Shown here: in pieces, positions 8,153 to 17,314 of the stretch
Numbering within the stretch: the first letter of the stretch is position 1
Layout of the letters: every line of letters begins with the position of its first letter
DNA from: Synergistaceae bacterium
GTDB lineage: Bacteria > Synergistota > Synergistia > Synergistales > Aminobacteriaceae
DNA: 64,000 nt
Assembly (NCBI GenBank): GCA_017405525.1
Contig: JAFRAH010000034.1
Location: forward strand, 1-64,000
Direction of reading: 5' to 3'
Translations under genes and position numbers: made by a program
Notes under the pieces: generated by a model
Seen by the model: only the letters and a program-made list of their open reading frames with translations
What the model was told of the DNA's origin: nothing
Databases searched by the model: none

Positions 8153-9610
8153 ATGACGGCTGAAGAAGCATGTGAATATCTGGGAATATCGCTCGATGAT
8201 GATAAACTTGACATCAGCAAGATAGAGGAGAATTACACGGCCAGGCTCTCAGAATGTGGAGATGACCCGGAAAAGACAGCAAAACTTGAGGAAGCCTGCA
8301 ATGTATTGATTGAGGTCTACGATGAGCTTTACGGAGGGACTAAGGGCAGTAAGGAGGAGAAGCCTCATGACAGCCTTGTGATAAAGCTGGTGTTGGTCAT
8401 GGCCGGGGTATTTCTTCTGTCGTTCGCGGGGGGAATGTATTTTCTGTACAAGGTTCACACGGAGAGTAAACCTTCTGTGAGTGAAGTTGTATCGTCTGCG
8501 GAGTATGAGAGGCTGAGGCGAGAGCTTGAGGTAATTCGGCAAAAGCAGGAAGAAACGCCACCCCCTCAGGTAGTAGTGAGTACTCCTCCAGCGGATTATA
8601 CTGCGCTTGTTGAGCGGGTGATGCCGTCAATGGTATTCATTCAGACGGATGCAGGACGCTTTGGGAGCGGTTTCTTTGTGAGTTCCAACGGGGATATTCT
8701 CACCAACTATCATGTTATAGACGGGGCAGGATACATCGGCGTAACGACTAGGGACGGGCAAAGTGTCAGCGCACTGGTGAAGGACTATGACGCGCAAAGA
8801 GATATGGCACTCCTGAAGGTGAACACGTCTTATGCTGTACCGTTCCTGACGATAAGCGACGCACTCCCTAAACAGGGCGAGGCTGTAATCGCGATAGGAA
8901 ACCCTAAAGGATTAAGCGGGAGTGTATCCAGCGGCATAGTGGCGGCCATCAGAGAAATGGACAATAATTTGTGGGTGCAGTTCACAGCTCCTATTTCACC
9001 CGGCTCAAGCGGAGGTGCGTTGCTCAATCTCAAGGGTGAAGTTGTAGGAATGCCAACTCTGCAATATAGGGAGGGGCAGAATCTGAATTTCGGTGTACCT
9101 TCTACGGTATTGGCGCAATTCCTGCGTTATGCCGTCAACAAGCCTGCAAGAGCATTGCCACAGCCACAGAAGCCTAGTGTAGCCTCACGCCCCCAGCCTA
9201 AGCCAGCCCCTAGTATTGCAGACATTCCCGGAGTCAAATTTGTGCGCAGGGATGACAGATACGATATGTACCTTCTTACACAGAGCATAGAGTATGACAG
9301 AGCGACTCAGTCAGCATTATTCATAACATTATGGATTCCTACAGAGAAGTCAAAGAGGGAAATGCGCAAGGATCCTCATTTCAGGCCTGCCCCTGCCGGA
9401 GAAGATTTAGGGAACTGCCTTCTTGTCTACAATGTCAACTTTCAGTACAACACCTACCTACACTTAAGGACGGTAAATTTCTTCACGGATGGATCTGTTG
9501 CACGGGATTACATCAAGCCATCTGACGAAATCAAATGGAGGAAAGCCCCGAAAGGCAGCCGCATTGAGAGCCTCATGAAAGAAGTAAAGAAGCAGCTACG
9601 AATCAGGTAA
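8153..9610 (+). CDS. Membrane-anchored trypsin-like serine protease with J-like N-terminal domain (copy 2)
   Basis: A paralogue of the preceding gene with the same order: J-like N-terminus lacking HPD, one membrane segment (about 76-101), coiled linker, and a trypsin-like domain with the triad in TNYHVI, QRDMALL and GSSGGALL. A proline-rich linker and the same ~110-residue C-terminal domain follow. ATG 8153 is preferred over ATG 8147: it aligns with the start of copy 1 and has AGGGGG 8 bases upstream. The upstream ATG overlaps the previous stop as ATGA. The two diverged copies suggest distinct substrates or a hetero-oligomer; substrate and trigger are unknown. Confidence 0.85.
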   Translation: MTAEEACEYLGISLDDDKLDISKIEENYTARLSECGDDPEKTAKLEEACNVLIEVYDELYGGTKGSKEEKPHDSLVIKLVLVMAGVFLLSFAGGMYFLYKVHTESKPSVSEVVSSAEYERLRRELEVIRQKQEETPPPQVVVSTPPADYTALVERVMPSMVFIQTDAGRFGSGFFVSSNGDILTNYHVIDGAGYIGVTTRDGQSVSALVKDYDAQRDMALLKVNTSYAVPFLTISDALPKQGEAVIAIGNPKGLSGSVSSGIVAAIREMDNNLWVQFTAPISPGSSGGALLNLKGEVVGMPTLQYREGQNLNFGVPSTVLAQFLRYAVNKPARALPQPQKPSVASRPQPKPAPSIADIPGVKFVRRDDRYDMYLLTQSIEYDRATQSALFITLWIPTEKSKREMRKDPHFRPAPAGEDLGNCLLVYNVNFQYNTYLHLRTVNFFTDGSVARDYIKPSDEIKWRKAPKGSRIESLMKEVKKQLRIR

Positions 9611-9621
9611 GCACAAAATAT

Positions 9622-9650
9622 CCCCCAGCCCTGAAAGCCGGGGGGTAAAC
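9622..9650. terminator. Hairpin between convergent genes, possible bidirectional terminator
   Basis: CCCCCAGC, short loop, GCCGGGGG. The flanking T/A tracts are short on both sides, so termination is plausible for the protease pair and the opposing carrier gene but not certain. Confidence 0.5.
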
Positions 9651-9660
9651 TTTCTCCGTC

Positions 9661-10932
9661 CTATGCTCCGAGGTTTATCGTCAGCCCGTAAACCCCGGCA
9701 TACCCCATCACTCCCAAGACCGCCAGCCCAATGAACGACACCGCAAAGAGCTCAATGAACAGCCTGTTCTGCGGGAAGCGAGTCTCCGCATTCTCCTGCT
9801 GAGCTGCACCGGCCATGATTAACGCCCCCGTAACTGACATCGGCGTAAACCCCGCAATAGTCCCGCCGATTACGATTGCCGCACATAACTCGACAGCATT
9901 AGCTCCCATGCTCGTGGCGAGTCCTCCGGCAGTAGGTATCAGCGTCGGGAACACTACACCAAGCCCCGAACTGAAGAGGCTCATTATTCCCGCAAGCGCG
10001 CCCGTGATTGTCGCCGCCGTCCGGGGCGTCATGATGCCCTTCATGGCCTCGATGAGCATATCTATTCCGCCCGAAATCGTTACTATGTGCATCAGGACAC
10101 CAACGCCAATAATCATGAAGATTACTCCCCAAGGTATTGACCTTATGGCCGCCTTCTCATCTCCACAGCCCAAGCATATCAGCACCGTCCCGCAGGTGAA
10201 GCCCGTAAACCCTGCGTTCCACTTCAGGAAGAGCACTCCTACCGCCAAGATACCAAGTGCAAGGACACTCAGGACGTTGGTCATTGTCATTCTTGGGACT
10301 TCCGCGCCCTCGTCTACTTCCTTTGCCCCGGCCTCAACCTCCCAGCCGTGATAGTACACGAACACAAGCAATGCCATCACAACGCACGTAATCATCAGCG
10401 AGAACATCAGGGGCAGTGTATTTCCCGGCAGTCCCTGCTTCACCATAAGCTCACTCACCACTGCGGCTTCAGGAGTCAGGGGGCTCATTCGTGCGCTCAT
10501 CACTCCGAAGTCGCCGATTATTGCGACCATTATGGGGTTAAGACCGGCTGAGACCGCAACAGGAATCGCAATCACCGGGATAATCGCAAGGCAGGGAATC
10601 GATCCGGGGCCTATTCCGCTGAGTATTGCACCTATCACGAAGAACACTATGGGGATTAGGTGAACGCGTTTTCCCACAAGACCCAGTAACTTTTTGGCGA
10701 GAAGCTCAAGTGTTCCGTTGACCTTGACGATGCCGAACAGGTAAGTGATGCCCACCATCTGCATGAAGATTGACGAGCTGAACCCCGCAAGCAACTTCCC
10801 GTTGGGTATTCCGAACCACAAGCCCAAGACCATAGCGAAGCCCAAGCACAGAACCCCGACGTTCGCATTTCTGAAGAAGCCGAGAATTATCGCAAGCAAT
10901 AACGCAATCAGTGAGAGTATTCCGAGATTCAT
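9661..10932 (-). CDS. MatC-type dicarboxylate carrier
   Basis: A 423-residue integral membrane protein with about 11-12 hydrophobic segments. It resembles MatC-family dicarboxylate carriers of the ion transporter superfamily: hydrophobic hairpins around GIGPGSIPCLAIIPV and a symmetric second-half motif SSGLGVVFPTLIPTAGG. It is the last gene of a group with a beta-propeller lactonase and an aconitase, all reading away from a LysR regulator. Its likely role is uptake of a di- or tricarboxylate that enters via the aconitase. Malonate, the classic MatC substrate, is not specifically supported here. Confidence 0.75.
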   Translation of the reverse strand: MNLGILSLIALLLAIILGFFRNANVGVLCLGFAMVLGLWFGIPNGKLLAGFSSSIFMQMVGITYLFGIVKVNGTLELLAKKLLGLVGKRVHLIPIVFFVIGAILSGIGPGSIPCLAIIPVIAIPVAVSAGLNPIMVAIIGDFGVMSARMSPLTPEAAVVSELMVKQGLPGNTLPLMFSLMITCVVMALLVFVYYHGWEVEAGAKEVDEGAEVPRMTMTNVLSVLALGILAVGVLFLKWNAGFTGFTCGTVLICLGCGDEKAAIRSIPWGVIFMIIGVGVLMHIVTISGGIDMLIEAMKGIMTPRTAATITGALAGIMSLFSSGLGVVFPTLIPTAGGLATSMGANAVELCAAIVIGGTIAGFTPMSVTGALIMAGAAQQENAETRFPQNRLFIELFAVSFIGLAVLGVMGYAGVYGLTINLGA

Positions 10933-10937
10933 GATGC

Positions 10938-11996
10938 CTAGTCCTCCTTCAGGAACGTAATGCAGACGGGGCTTTCAGTGTGGATAATCCTGCCGGTGTA
11001 GTCAAGCCTCCCGGTGTCCTCGTCAAGTTTCAGCTCTATGATGGTATCGCTGTCCTCATTGGCCACGTAGAAGCGCGAATAGTCCGGGTTGAACGTCATG
11101 AACCGCGGGGTCAAGCCAAGAGTTGGGTAGAAGTCGAGAAGTCTCATGTAGCCGTTGTTCGGGTTTATCCTGTAGGTTACGATTGACTCGTGAATCCTGT
11201 TTGAGCCTATGAGGATTGCGCCGTTCTTGCTCACAACTGACGCGCTGGCCTGTCCTTCACCCGTGTATGTCTCAGGAAGTGAGGGCAGTATCTGCCGGGG
11301 GTATAACTTTCCTTCCTTGTCGTCGAACTCGAAGAACGTCATGCAGTTACCCTTCTCGTTGATGAGATACACATACTTGTTGCTTGGGTGTACTGAGACG
11401 TGCCGGGGCTCTGAATATTGCCGCGCCTTGTAGGTGTCTGTCTCGCTCAATGTCCCGTCGTCAGGGTTGAACCTGTAGACATTCACCCACTCATAGCCCT
11501 TGTTCCTGCCCTGAGTTACCACGAACAAGAACGTCTGCGTAATGTCCCAGATGCACTGGTGAGCGTAAGACACTGTGCCCTCAGTTTTCCCCGGAAGGTG
11601 TGTAGTGTGGACTTCATCGCCGAGTGTGCCGTCAGGGTTGCGGCGTATTACGTGGACTGCCCCGCCCTGAAGTGAGGCAATGATCATGTACCTGTTCGAC
11701 TTGTCCGGGACAATGAAGACGGGGTTCTGCCCTGATGCCCCAAGCTCAATAACGTTCATGAGCTCAAGGGTATAGTCATCCCTGACACGGTAGCTTGATG
11801 CCTTCGTGAAGTCCCCGTGAACTGAGTAGAGGAATTTCCCCGTGTGGTCGAGTGCCTGATATGATGGGTTCTCCTCCGGGGTCTTGAGGGTCTGGAACTC
11901 GTGCCATTCCCCCGCGCCGTCAATCCTGAATGCACGTATTCCCTTGCCTCGTGCGTTACGGTGTTCGGTCGTCCTGCAGCCAACGTATGCTATCAT
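10938..11996 (-). CDS. Seven-bladed beta-propeller lactonase family protein
   Basis: 352 residues of the 6-phosphogluconolactonase/carboxymuconate cyclase-like propeller family (YbhE type). Repeated blades carry the typical signatures NPSYQALDHTGKFLYSVH, EPRHVSVHPSNKYVYLINE and TPRFMTFNPDYSRFYVANE. There is no signal peptide, so it should act in the cytoplasm. It sits five bases from both neighbours in the carrier-lactonase-aconitase operon. Here it may open a lactone form of the imported acid; a pentose phosphate role is less likely given this context. The exact substrate is unknown. Confidence 0.75.
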   Translation of the reverse strand: MIAYVGCRTTEHRNARGKGIRAFRIDGAGEWHEFQTLKTPEENPSYQALDHTGKFLYSVHGDFTKASSYRVRDDYTLELMNVIELGASGQNPVFIVPDKSNRYMIIASLQGGAVHVIRRNPDGTLGDEVHTTHLPGKTEGTVSYAHQCIWDITQTFLFVVTQGRNKGYEWVNVYRFNPDDGTLSETDTYKARQYSEPRHVSVHPSNKYVYLINEKGNCMTFFEFDDKEGKLYPRQILPSLPETYTGEGQASASVVSKNGAILIGSNRIHESIVTYRINPNNGYMRLLDFYPTLGLTPRFMTFNPDYSRFYVANEDSDTIIELKLDEDTGRLDYTGRIIHTESPVCITFLKED

Positions 11997-12001
11997 GATG
12001 G

Positions 12002-13972
12002 TTACTCTCCTTTCGTCTTTATGCCCATTTCTTCGAGCTGTCTTCTGAGGTGCCTTAGCTGCCCGCCGTCTAGTGATACCTCAACTTCTGAGGCTGACAT
12101 GTCGGGTTTCACGGTGAACTCTGAGCCCTTAGTGATGTTCCTTACCTTTACGCTGCCGGATTTGACCTGTTCCGGGAAGTTCACGATTTCGAGGGTATCG
12201 CCCTGATCTATGCTGTCGTAATCCGCGGGGTTGGTGAAAAGCATCGGCACTATTCCGTGATTGACGAGATTGCCCTTGTGTATTCTGGCTATGCTCTTGG
12301 CTATCACGCACTTAACGCCCAAGAACATTGGGTTGATTGCCGCGTGTTCACGTGATGAGCCCTGCCCGTAGTTCTCGCCCCCGACAATGATGCTCCTGCC
12401 CAAGCTCCTGGCACGTTCGGCAAATTCAGGATCGTAACGGTGGAAGCAGTATTTGCTCATGAGGGGGATATTTGAGCGCATTGAACTGAACTCCGCGCTT
12501 GCAGGGGTAATGTCGTCAGTCGATACGTTATCCCCTGTCTTGAGGCTGACCTGTGCCTTTAGGTTCTCTTCAGGGGCATCAGGAACAGGAAGGTAGGCGA
12601 TGTTCGGGCCTTTGACGACCTCAACATTTGCGGCATCTTCGGGGCTCAACGGCGGGATAATCAGGCTGTCATTCACGGGGTAATCTTCGGGCTCATGGAT
12701 GGCATCAAGAATCTTCACGTCATCACCGAGAATGTCCCTTGCGCTGGCGAATGTCCCGGTTATGGCGGTTGCGGCGGCACTCTCAGGACTCACCAGGTAC
12801 ACTTCAGCGTTGGGGTTGCCGCTCCGTCCCTTGAAGTTTCGGTTTGTGGTACGGACTGCCACGCCATTAGTGGGGGGTGTCTGGCCAATCGCACAGCATG
12901 GCCCGCAGGCAAGCTCCAGGAATCTCACTCCAGCGTCTAGCATCATCTCAATGTAGCCATCACGCAACAACTGTGTGTATATAGACTTCGTACTGACGGC
13001 ACAAGTACAGCTCACGTTCTCGGCAACCTTTCGACCCTTCATGACTAGTGCGGCTTTGGCGATGTCGGAGTAGCTTGCGTTCGTACAGCTCCCGATGAAG
13101 ACCTGTTGAACCGGCTTGCGCTCAACGTCCTTGAGGGGTTTTACGTTGTCGGGCTGATGAGGACATGCACAGAGGGGCTCAAGACTCGACAGGTCAATGT
13201 CTATCACCGCGTCATACTCTGAGCCTTCATCAGGTGAGAGGGGTATATAGTCGTTCTCCCTTCCCTGAGCCTTGAGGAATCTCCTCACGTTCTCATCACT
13301 GGGGAAAATTGATGTTGTTGCGCCCATTTCCGCGCCCATGTTCGTTATTGTTGCGCGTTCGGGGACTTCAAGAGCCGCCGCACCTTCCCCGGTGTACTCG
13401 TAGACTTTCCCCAAGCCTCCCTTGTTCGTTACCCGCCTGAGCATCTCAAGGATTACGTCCTTAGCGTTGCAGCCCGGATTGAGCCTGCCTGTGAGCCTCA
13501 CGTTCACGACTTCGGGCATCTTCAGGCGCATGGGTACTCCAGTCATGGCCGTAGCGATGTCCATTCCGCCAACACCAATGCAGAGCATCCCTATAGCTCC
13601 GCCGTGTGGTGTATGGCTGTCTCCTCCCATGCTGAGCTTTCCGGGCTTCCCGAAACGCGCAACGTGTACGGCATGGCATATCCCGTTACCCGGACGCGAG
13701 ACATAGACACCGTATTTCTTTGCGGCCGACTGAAGGTAGATGTGATCGTCGGGGGTCTTGAAGTCGAGGTATAGCAGGTTGTGATCCAGGTAGCTCACGC
13801 TGAGCTCTACCTGTGTGCGTTCAAGTCCAACGGCCTCAAAGGCTAAATACGTCATTACGGCGTTGATGTCGTGGGTTAATGTGTGGTCAACCTTCACGAA
13901 AATTTCACTGCCGGGCTTCATGTCCGACGGCTTGGCGAGATGAGACGACAAAATTTTTCTCGTTAAGTTCAT
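12002..13972 (-). CDS. Aconitate hydratase, Aquifex-type
   Basis: 656 residues, matching the length of the Aquifex-type putative aconitases and shorter than classic AcnA (~890). It isomerises citrate, cis-aconitate and isocitrate, or a related tricarboxylate. Fe-S ligands are Cys296 (GSCTN) and Cys356/Cys359 (CGPC). The substrate site GGDSHTPHGG lies near 117-125, and the swivel-domain loop GQGSSREHAA near 550. It is first in the operon with the lactonase and MatC-type carrier and is divergent from a LysR gene, so it is probably induced by a carboxylate. Homoaconitase or dehydratase activity on a related acid cannot be excluded. Confidence 0.85.
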   Translation of the reverse strand: MNLTRKILSSHLAKPSDMKPGSEIFVKVDHTLTHDINAVMTYLAFEAVGLERTQVELSVSYLDHNLLYLDFKTPDDHIYLQSAAKKYGVYVSRPGNGICHAVHVARFGKPGKLSMGGDSHTPHGGAIGMLCIGVGGMDIATAMTGVPMRLKMPEVVNVRLTGRLNPGCNAKDVILEMLRRVTNKGGLGKVYEYTGEGAAALEVPERATITNMGAEMGATTSIFPSDENVRRFLKAQGRENDYIPLSPDEGSEYDAVIDIDLSSLEPLCACPHQPDNVKPLKDVERKPVQQVFIGSCTNASYSDIAKAALVMKGRKVAENVSCTCAVSTKSIYTQLLRDGYIEMMLDAGVRFLELACGPCCAIGQTPPTNGVAVRTTNRNFKGRSGNPNAEVYLVSPESAAATAITGTFASARDILGDDVKILDAIHEPEDYPVNDSLIIPPLSPEDAANVEVVKGPNIAYLPVPDAPEENLKAQVSLKTGDNVSTDDITPASAEFSSMRSNIPLMSKYCFHRYDPEFAERARSLGRSIIVGGENYGQGSSREHAAINPMFLGVKCVIAKSIARIHKGNLVNHGIVPMLFTNPADYDSIDQGDTLEIVNFPEQVKSGSVKVRNITKGSEFTVKPDMSASEVEVSLDGGQLRHLRRQLEEMGIKTKGE

Positions 13973-14016
13973 GCGCTAATCCCCCTGCAATTTTTGGTTA
14001 TCTCATGGAATGGTTG

Positions 14017-14049
14017 TATTTTACGGAACGCCCCGCCCAATGTAAAATA
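14017..14049. promoter_or_regulatory. Face-to-face divergent promoters inside an 8-bp inverted repeat
   Basis: TATTTTAC at 14017-14024 and its exact complement GTAAAATA at 14042-14049 are separated by 17 bp. The two arms supply a -35/-10 pair on each strand. On the plus strand this is TTTACG, 17 bp, TAAAAT for the LysR gene; on the minus strand, TTTACA, 17 bp, TAAAAT for the aconitase operon. The two polymerase sites fully overlap, so transcription should be mutually exclusive. The arms also suit a LysR dimer. Confidence 0.65.
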
Positions 14050-14083
14050 TTATTATCCTCATGAAAGGCATATTGTTATTGTT

Positions 14084-15001
14084 ATGATGAACCTGCGGGA
14101 GCTACAGTACATGCTGAAGGTTGCTGAGTTACGGAGCATTACGGGGGCGGCAAATGAGCTCCACATCTCACAGCCAGCATTGAGCCGCTACATTCACGAC
14201 GTAGAGGCCGAACTGGGCGTGAAGATCTTTGACCGTTCAACGACACCGATAAGCCTCACATACGCCGGGGAATGCTACACCGAGACAGCCCGCAAAATCC
14301 TCCTCGAACACGACAGCCTCAAGCGCGAAATCCGGGACATAACCCATCACATGGCCGGAAGACTCAGAATAGGGACATCAAGAGACCGTGCCTCGTTCAT
14401 GATGCCGAAGCTCCTTCCTGAGTTCGTGGCGAGGTATCCGGGAATAGACACAGAGATATTCACCGAGAGCGGCCAGAAATTGCGTGAAGCCCTGAAGTCC
14501 GGGAGGATTGACATTCTGATACTGCCTGAGACATTGCCGGAAGATGCCTCAACATTCGAGAGCCGCCTAATCTGCACTGAAGAGCTAGTTCTAGCAGCAA
14601 AGCCCGGAACTGTCCCGACTGATTCTAGGATTTCCGGGAGGAACGCCGTAAAGCCCGAAGCACTGGGACGCATGAAGTTCTTTCTGTTGTTCCGTGAACA
14701 CGCAATCAGAGCCTTCTGTGATAAGTTCTTCCGTCTGCACAGCATCAAGCCCGATATAGTCATGGAATTTTCGAGCAACATAACCTGTTACCGAATGGCC
14801 GCCGCAGGAATGGGTGTTGCAATAATCCCGGAGCTCACGGCAGAAATGGCAGGGGCAGGCTGTGAGGCTGAGACATTCTCGCTGGGAGATGAGCCGGTTA
14901 CGTGGGAGGTGAGGGCGTTCTTCAGGAAGGGGGCATATCTTGGAGAACCTGAGAATGAGCTAATCCGAATGGCTAGGGAGATATTCAGACGTGAGAGCTA
15001 G
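14084..15001 (+). CDS. LysR-family transcriptional regulator
   Basis: About 305 residues. The N-terminal winged HTH spans residues 1-60 (LRELQYMLKVAE, ITGAANELHISQPALSRYI), followed by a two-lobe effector domain. The start is set at the ATG pair 14084/14087, where the canonical LysR N-terminus begins; an in-frame extension upstream would run through the promoter. No strong ribosome-binding site is visible (AAAGG about 15 bases upstream). Divergent placement from the aconitase-lactonase-carrier operon is the classic layout for a LysR protein that controls the neighbouring operon and itself. The inducer is probably a carboxylate. Confidence 0.85.
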   Translation: MMNLRELQYMLKVAELRSITGAANELHISQPALSRYIHDVEAELGVKIFDRSTTPISLTYAGECYTETARKILLEHDSLKREIRDITHHMAGRLRIGTSRDRASFMMPKLLPEFVARYPGIDTEIFTESGQKLREALKSGRIDILILPETLPEDASTFESRLICTEELVLAAKPGTVPTDSRISGRNAVKPEALGRMKFFLLFREHAIRAFCDKFFRLHSIKPDIVMEFSSNITCYRMAAAGMGVAIIPELTAEMAGAGCEAETFSLGDEPVTWEVRAFFRKGAYLGEPENELIRMAREIFRRES

Positions 15002-15007
15002 AGGCAC

Positions 15008-15043
15008 AAAAAAAAGCAGAGCCCCCCTAGTGAGGAACCCTGC
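15008..15043 (-). terminator. Rho-independent terminator of the TRAP operon
   Basis: Minus strand: a 10-bp stem (GCAGGGTTCC against GGGGCTCTGC, with wobble pairs) followed by eight T, just after the dctM stop. Confidence 0.8.
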
Positions 15044-15058
15044 CGTAAATTTCCGGGA

Positions 15059-16360
15059 CTAGACCGAATACCCGAAGAGTACAGGAAGCCACAAGCTGAT
15101 TGACGGAATGAACGTAATCAGAAGCAGCGTGATCAACATGCACAGGTAGAACGGCAACGTAGCCTTTACGACCTTCTCCATTGGGAGCTTAGCCACAGCC
15201 GAACCGATAAAGAGCACTGAGCCGACGGGAGGGGTAAGCAGTCCTATTCCGCAGTTGAGGATTACCATGATTCCGAACTGTATCGGGCTGATTCCTATAG
15301 ACTGTGCAACGGGCAACAATATCGGTGTGGCAATGAGGATTATCGGTGCCATGTCCATAATGCAGCCAAGTACCAGCAATATAGCGTTGAGCATCAGGGC
15401 AATAGCTATCGGGTTGTCAGATACTGACTTGATGAGGTTAGCGGCCTTTGCCGGGACGTGAAGGGTAGTGAGGCAGTAACCGAATGCCGCAGACGTTGCT
15501 ATCAGTATGAGGACGATGGCGAGGGTCTCAACGCACGAATCGAGAGCCTTCCAGACACCCTTCCAGGTCAGCCCCTTGTAGATGAAGACCGACACGAGGA
15601 GTGAATAGACTACAGCGATTGCCGCAGACTCTGTGGCAGTGAAGACACCTCCGACAACTCCCACAACGACAATCAGGACCGCCGCAAGTGCCCAGAACGA
15701 GCGCATTAACTCCTTCAGGAAGAACGGAAGGCTGAAGGGTTTACCGCGGGGGTAATTGCGTTTCACTGAGATGATGTATGACCCAACCATGAGTGAGATC
15801 GCCAGCAGTGCACCGGGGATGTATCCGGCCATGAAGAGCGCACCTACTGAGATACCGCTTGCAGTGGTGGCGTAAATCACCATGTTGTGGCTTGGGGGGA
15901 CAAGAAGACCCTCACATGATGATGTTATCGTTACGGCGGTCGAGAAGTCAGCGTCATATCCCTGGTCGACCATCATGGGAATGAGTATCGAGCCCAGCGA
16001 GGCAGTATCAGCGGACGCAGAGCCAGAGATTCCGCCGAAGAAGTACGACGCTACTATGTTGACCATTGCGAGCCCTCCCCTCATCCATCCGACGAGGGAG
16101 TTAGCCAGCGCAATCAACTTGTCCGAGATACCTCCTGAACCCATGAGAACGCCCATAGTGATGAAGAACGGTACGGCCATGAGTGAGAACGACCAGATGC
16201 CTTTGACCATCTGCTGAGGGAGTGTAACGAGTGCCTGACCCTGCGAGATGAGGCAGAAGACGGTTGAGAGTCCCACCGCGTAGGCAATGGGGAAACGAAG
16301 GAGTATCATTGCGAAGAATGTTCCGAGAAGTACCAGTGTCGAAATATCTTCAGGACTCAT
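15059..16360 (-). CDS. dctM: TRAP transporter large permease subunit (DctM)
   Basis: 433 residues with about 12 membrane segments and family signatures: PFFITMGVLMGSGG, the GGISGSASADTASLGSI loop, the PPSHNMVIY region and LLTPPVGSVLF. It forms the ion-coupled translocation channel for a substrate captured by DctP. It is last in the operon dctP-dctQ-ank-ank-dctM, so two ankyrin genes separate it from its partner DctQ. Terminator after stop. The substrate is an organic acid or amino/keto acid, not resolvable from sequence. Confidence 0.9.
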   Translation of the reverse strand: MSPEDISTLVLLGTFFAMILLRFPIAYAVGLSTVFCLISQGQALVTLPQQMVKGIWSFSLMAVPFFITMGVLMGSGGISDKLIALANSLVGWMRGGLAMVNIVASYFFGGISGSASADTASLGSILIPMMVDQGYDADFSTAVTITSSCEGLLVPPSHNMVIYATTASGISVGALFMAGYIPGALLAISLMVGSYIISVKRNYPRGKPFSLPFFLKELMRSFWALAAVLIVVVGVVGGVFTATESAAIAVVYSLLVSVFIYKGLTWKGVWKALDSCVETLAIVLILIATSAAFGYCLTTLHVPAKAANLIKSVSDNPIAIALMLNAILLVLGCIMDMAPIILIATPILLPVAQSIGISPIQFGIMVILNCGIGLLTPPVGSVLFIGSAVAKLPMEKVVKATLPFYLCMLITLLLITFIPSISLWLPVLFGYSV

Positions 16361-16381
16361 AATAATATTTTCACCCTTTCT

Positions 16382-17287
16382 TTAGCTTGAGGCTAAGAGT
16401 TTTTTCACGCTTTCATTGTGCGCGTAGTCTAGTGCTGTTTTTCCGTCAATGTTCTTCAGGCTTGTATCTGCCCCGTAGCTGAGGAGTATGTTCACGTTCT
16501 CCTGAAGTGATTTCTCTGCGGCATACATGAGGGCAGTTCTCTTCTCCCTGTCCTGAGCGTTCACGTCAGCCCCAGAGTTCAGAATTGCCCTGAGAACGTC
16601 CGGGTTGTCGTCAAACGCTGAGGCCATGAGCGGGGTATGTCCTAATGCGTCGGCGGCGTTCACGTCTGCCCCTGACGAGATGAGTATGCTGACATGTTCC
16701 GGCCTTAATGCCCTGTGAAGTGCTGTGATGCCGTATGAGTTCTTGCCTCTGACATCAGCCCCGGCATCAATGAGAAGTCTCAATACCTCGGCGTTCGTGT
16801 TGAACATGGCCGCCATCATGAGGGCAGTATTTCCGTCGTCATTCTTGGCGTTCACATTTGAGCCTGACTTTATGAGGGCGTTTATGATTGACGCTTCAGG
16901 GTTGAGCATTGCCGCAGTGATGAGCGGGGTATTTCCGTCATTGTCGCGTGCCTCAAGGTCTGAGCCGGAGTCAATGAGGAGACTCAGTGCCTCTACCGAT
17001 GAGCTGCGGGAGGCCGCAAGGATCAGGGGGGTACGTCCGTCATTGTCGCGGGCCTTGAGGTTTCCCCCAGCCTTGAGGATTTCCTGAATCTCCTCGAACG
17101 TAGCATCACGTTTCTTTGCGGCCTTGATGAGGTCGGTATCTGGTGCCTTGTAGAGCATTGCAGCAGCCGAGACAGCTATAAGCACTGCTATAGTGATGGA
17201 TATTGCTGTTCTTGGTGCCCCATGCCAGACCAGAAGGGCAAGGATTACGACCAGAAGAATGATGAGCCGCCTGCATAAGTTTCGCAT
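16382..17287 (-). CDS. Membrane-anchored ankyrin-repeat protein in the TRAP operon
   Basis: 301 residues. Two hydrophobic segments (about 8-24 and 28-46) form an N-terminal hairpin. The remainder is about seven ankyrin repeats with regular TPL-AA and GADVNA consensus elements, for example GNTPLITAAM and GADVNAQD. The hairpin would leave the repeats on the same side as the N-terminus, which ends in RRL and therefore probably faces the cytoplasm. It lies between another ankyrin gene and dctM. Ankyrins are protein-binding scaffolds; a role in assembling or gating the TRAP complex is an inference from position only. Confidence 0.8.
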   Translation of the reverse strand: MRNLCRRLIILLVVILALLVWHGAPRTAISITIAVLIAVSAAAMLYKAPDTDLIKAAKKRDATFEEIQEILKAGGNLKARDNDGRTPLILAASRSSSVEALSLLIDSGSDLEARDNDGNTPLITAAMLNPEASIINALIKSGSNVNAKNDDGNTALMMAAMFNTNAEVLRLLIDAGADVRGKNSYGITALHRALRPEHVSILISSGADVNAADALGHTPLMASAFDDNPDVLRAILNSGADVNAQDREKRTALMYAAEKSLQENVNILLSYGADTSLKNIDGKTALDYAHNESVKKLLASS

Positions 17288-17314
17288 TATGTTTGTTGCA
17301 TTTCCTTTCTTGTG

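Noticed and set aside
9815-10351. 178-codon plus-strand frame opposite the MatC-type carrier
   Set aside because: Antisense shadow of a membrane protein gene, composition driven by Ile/Ala codons.
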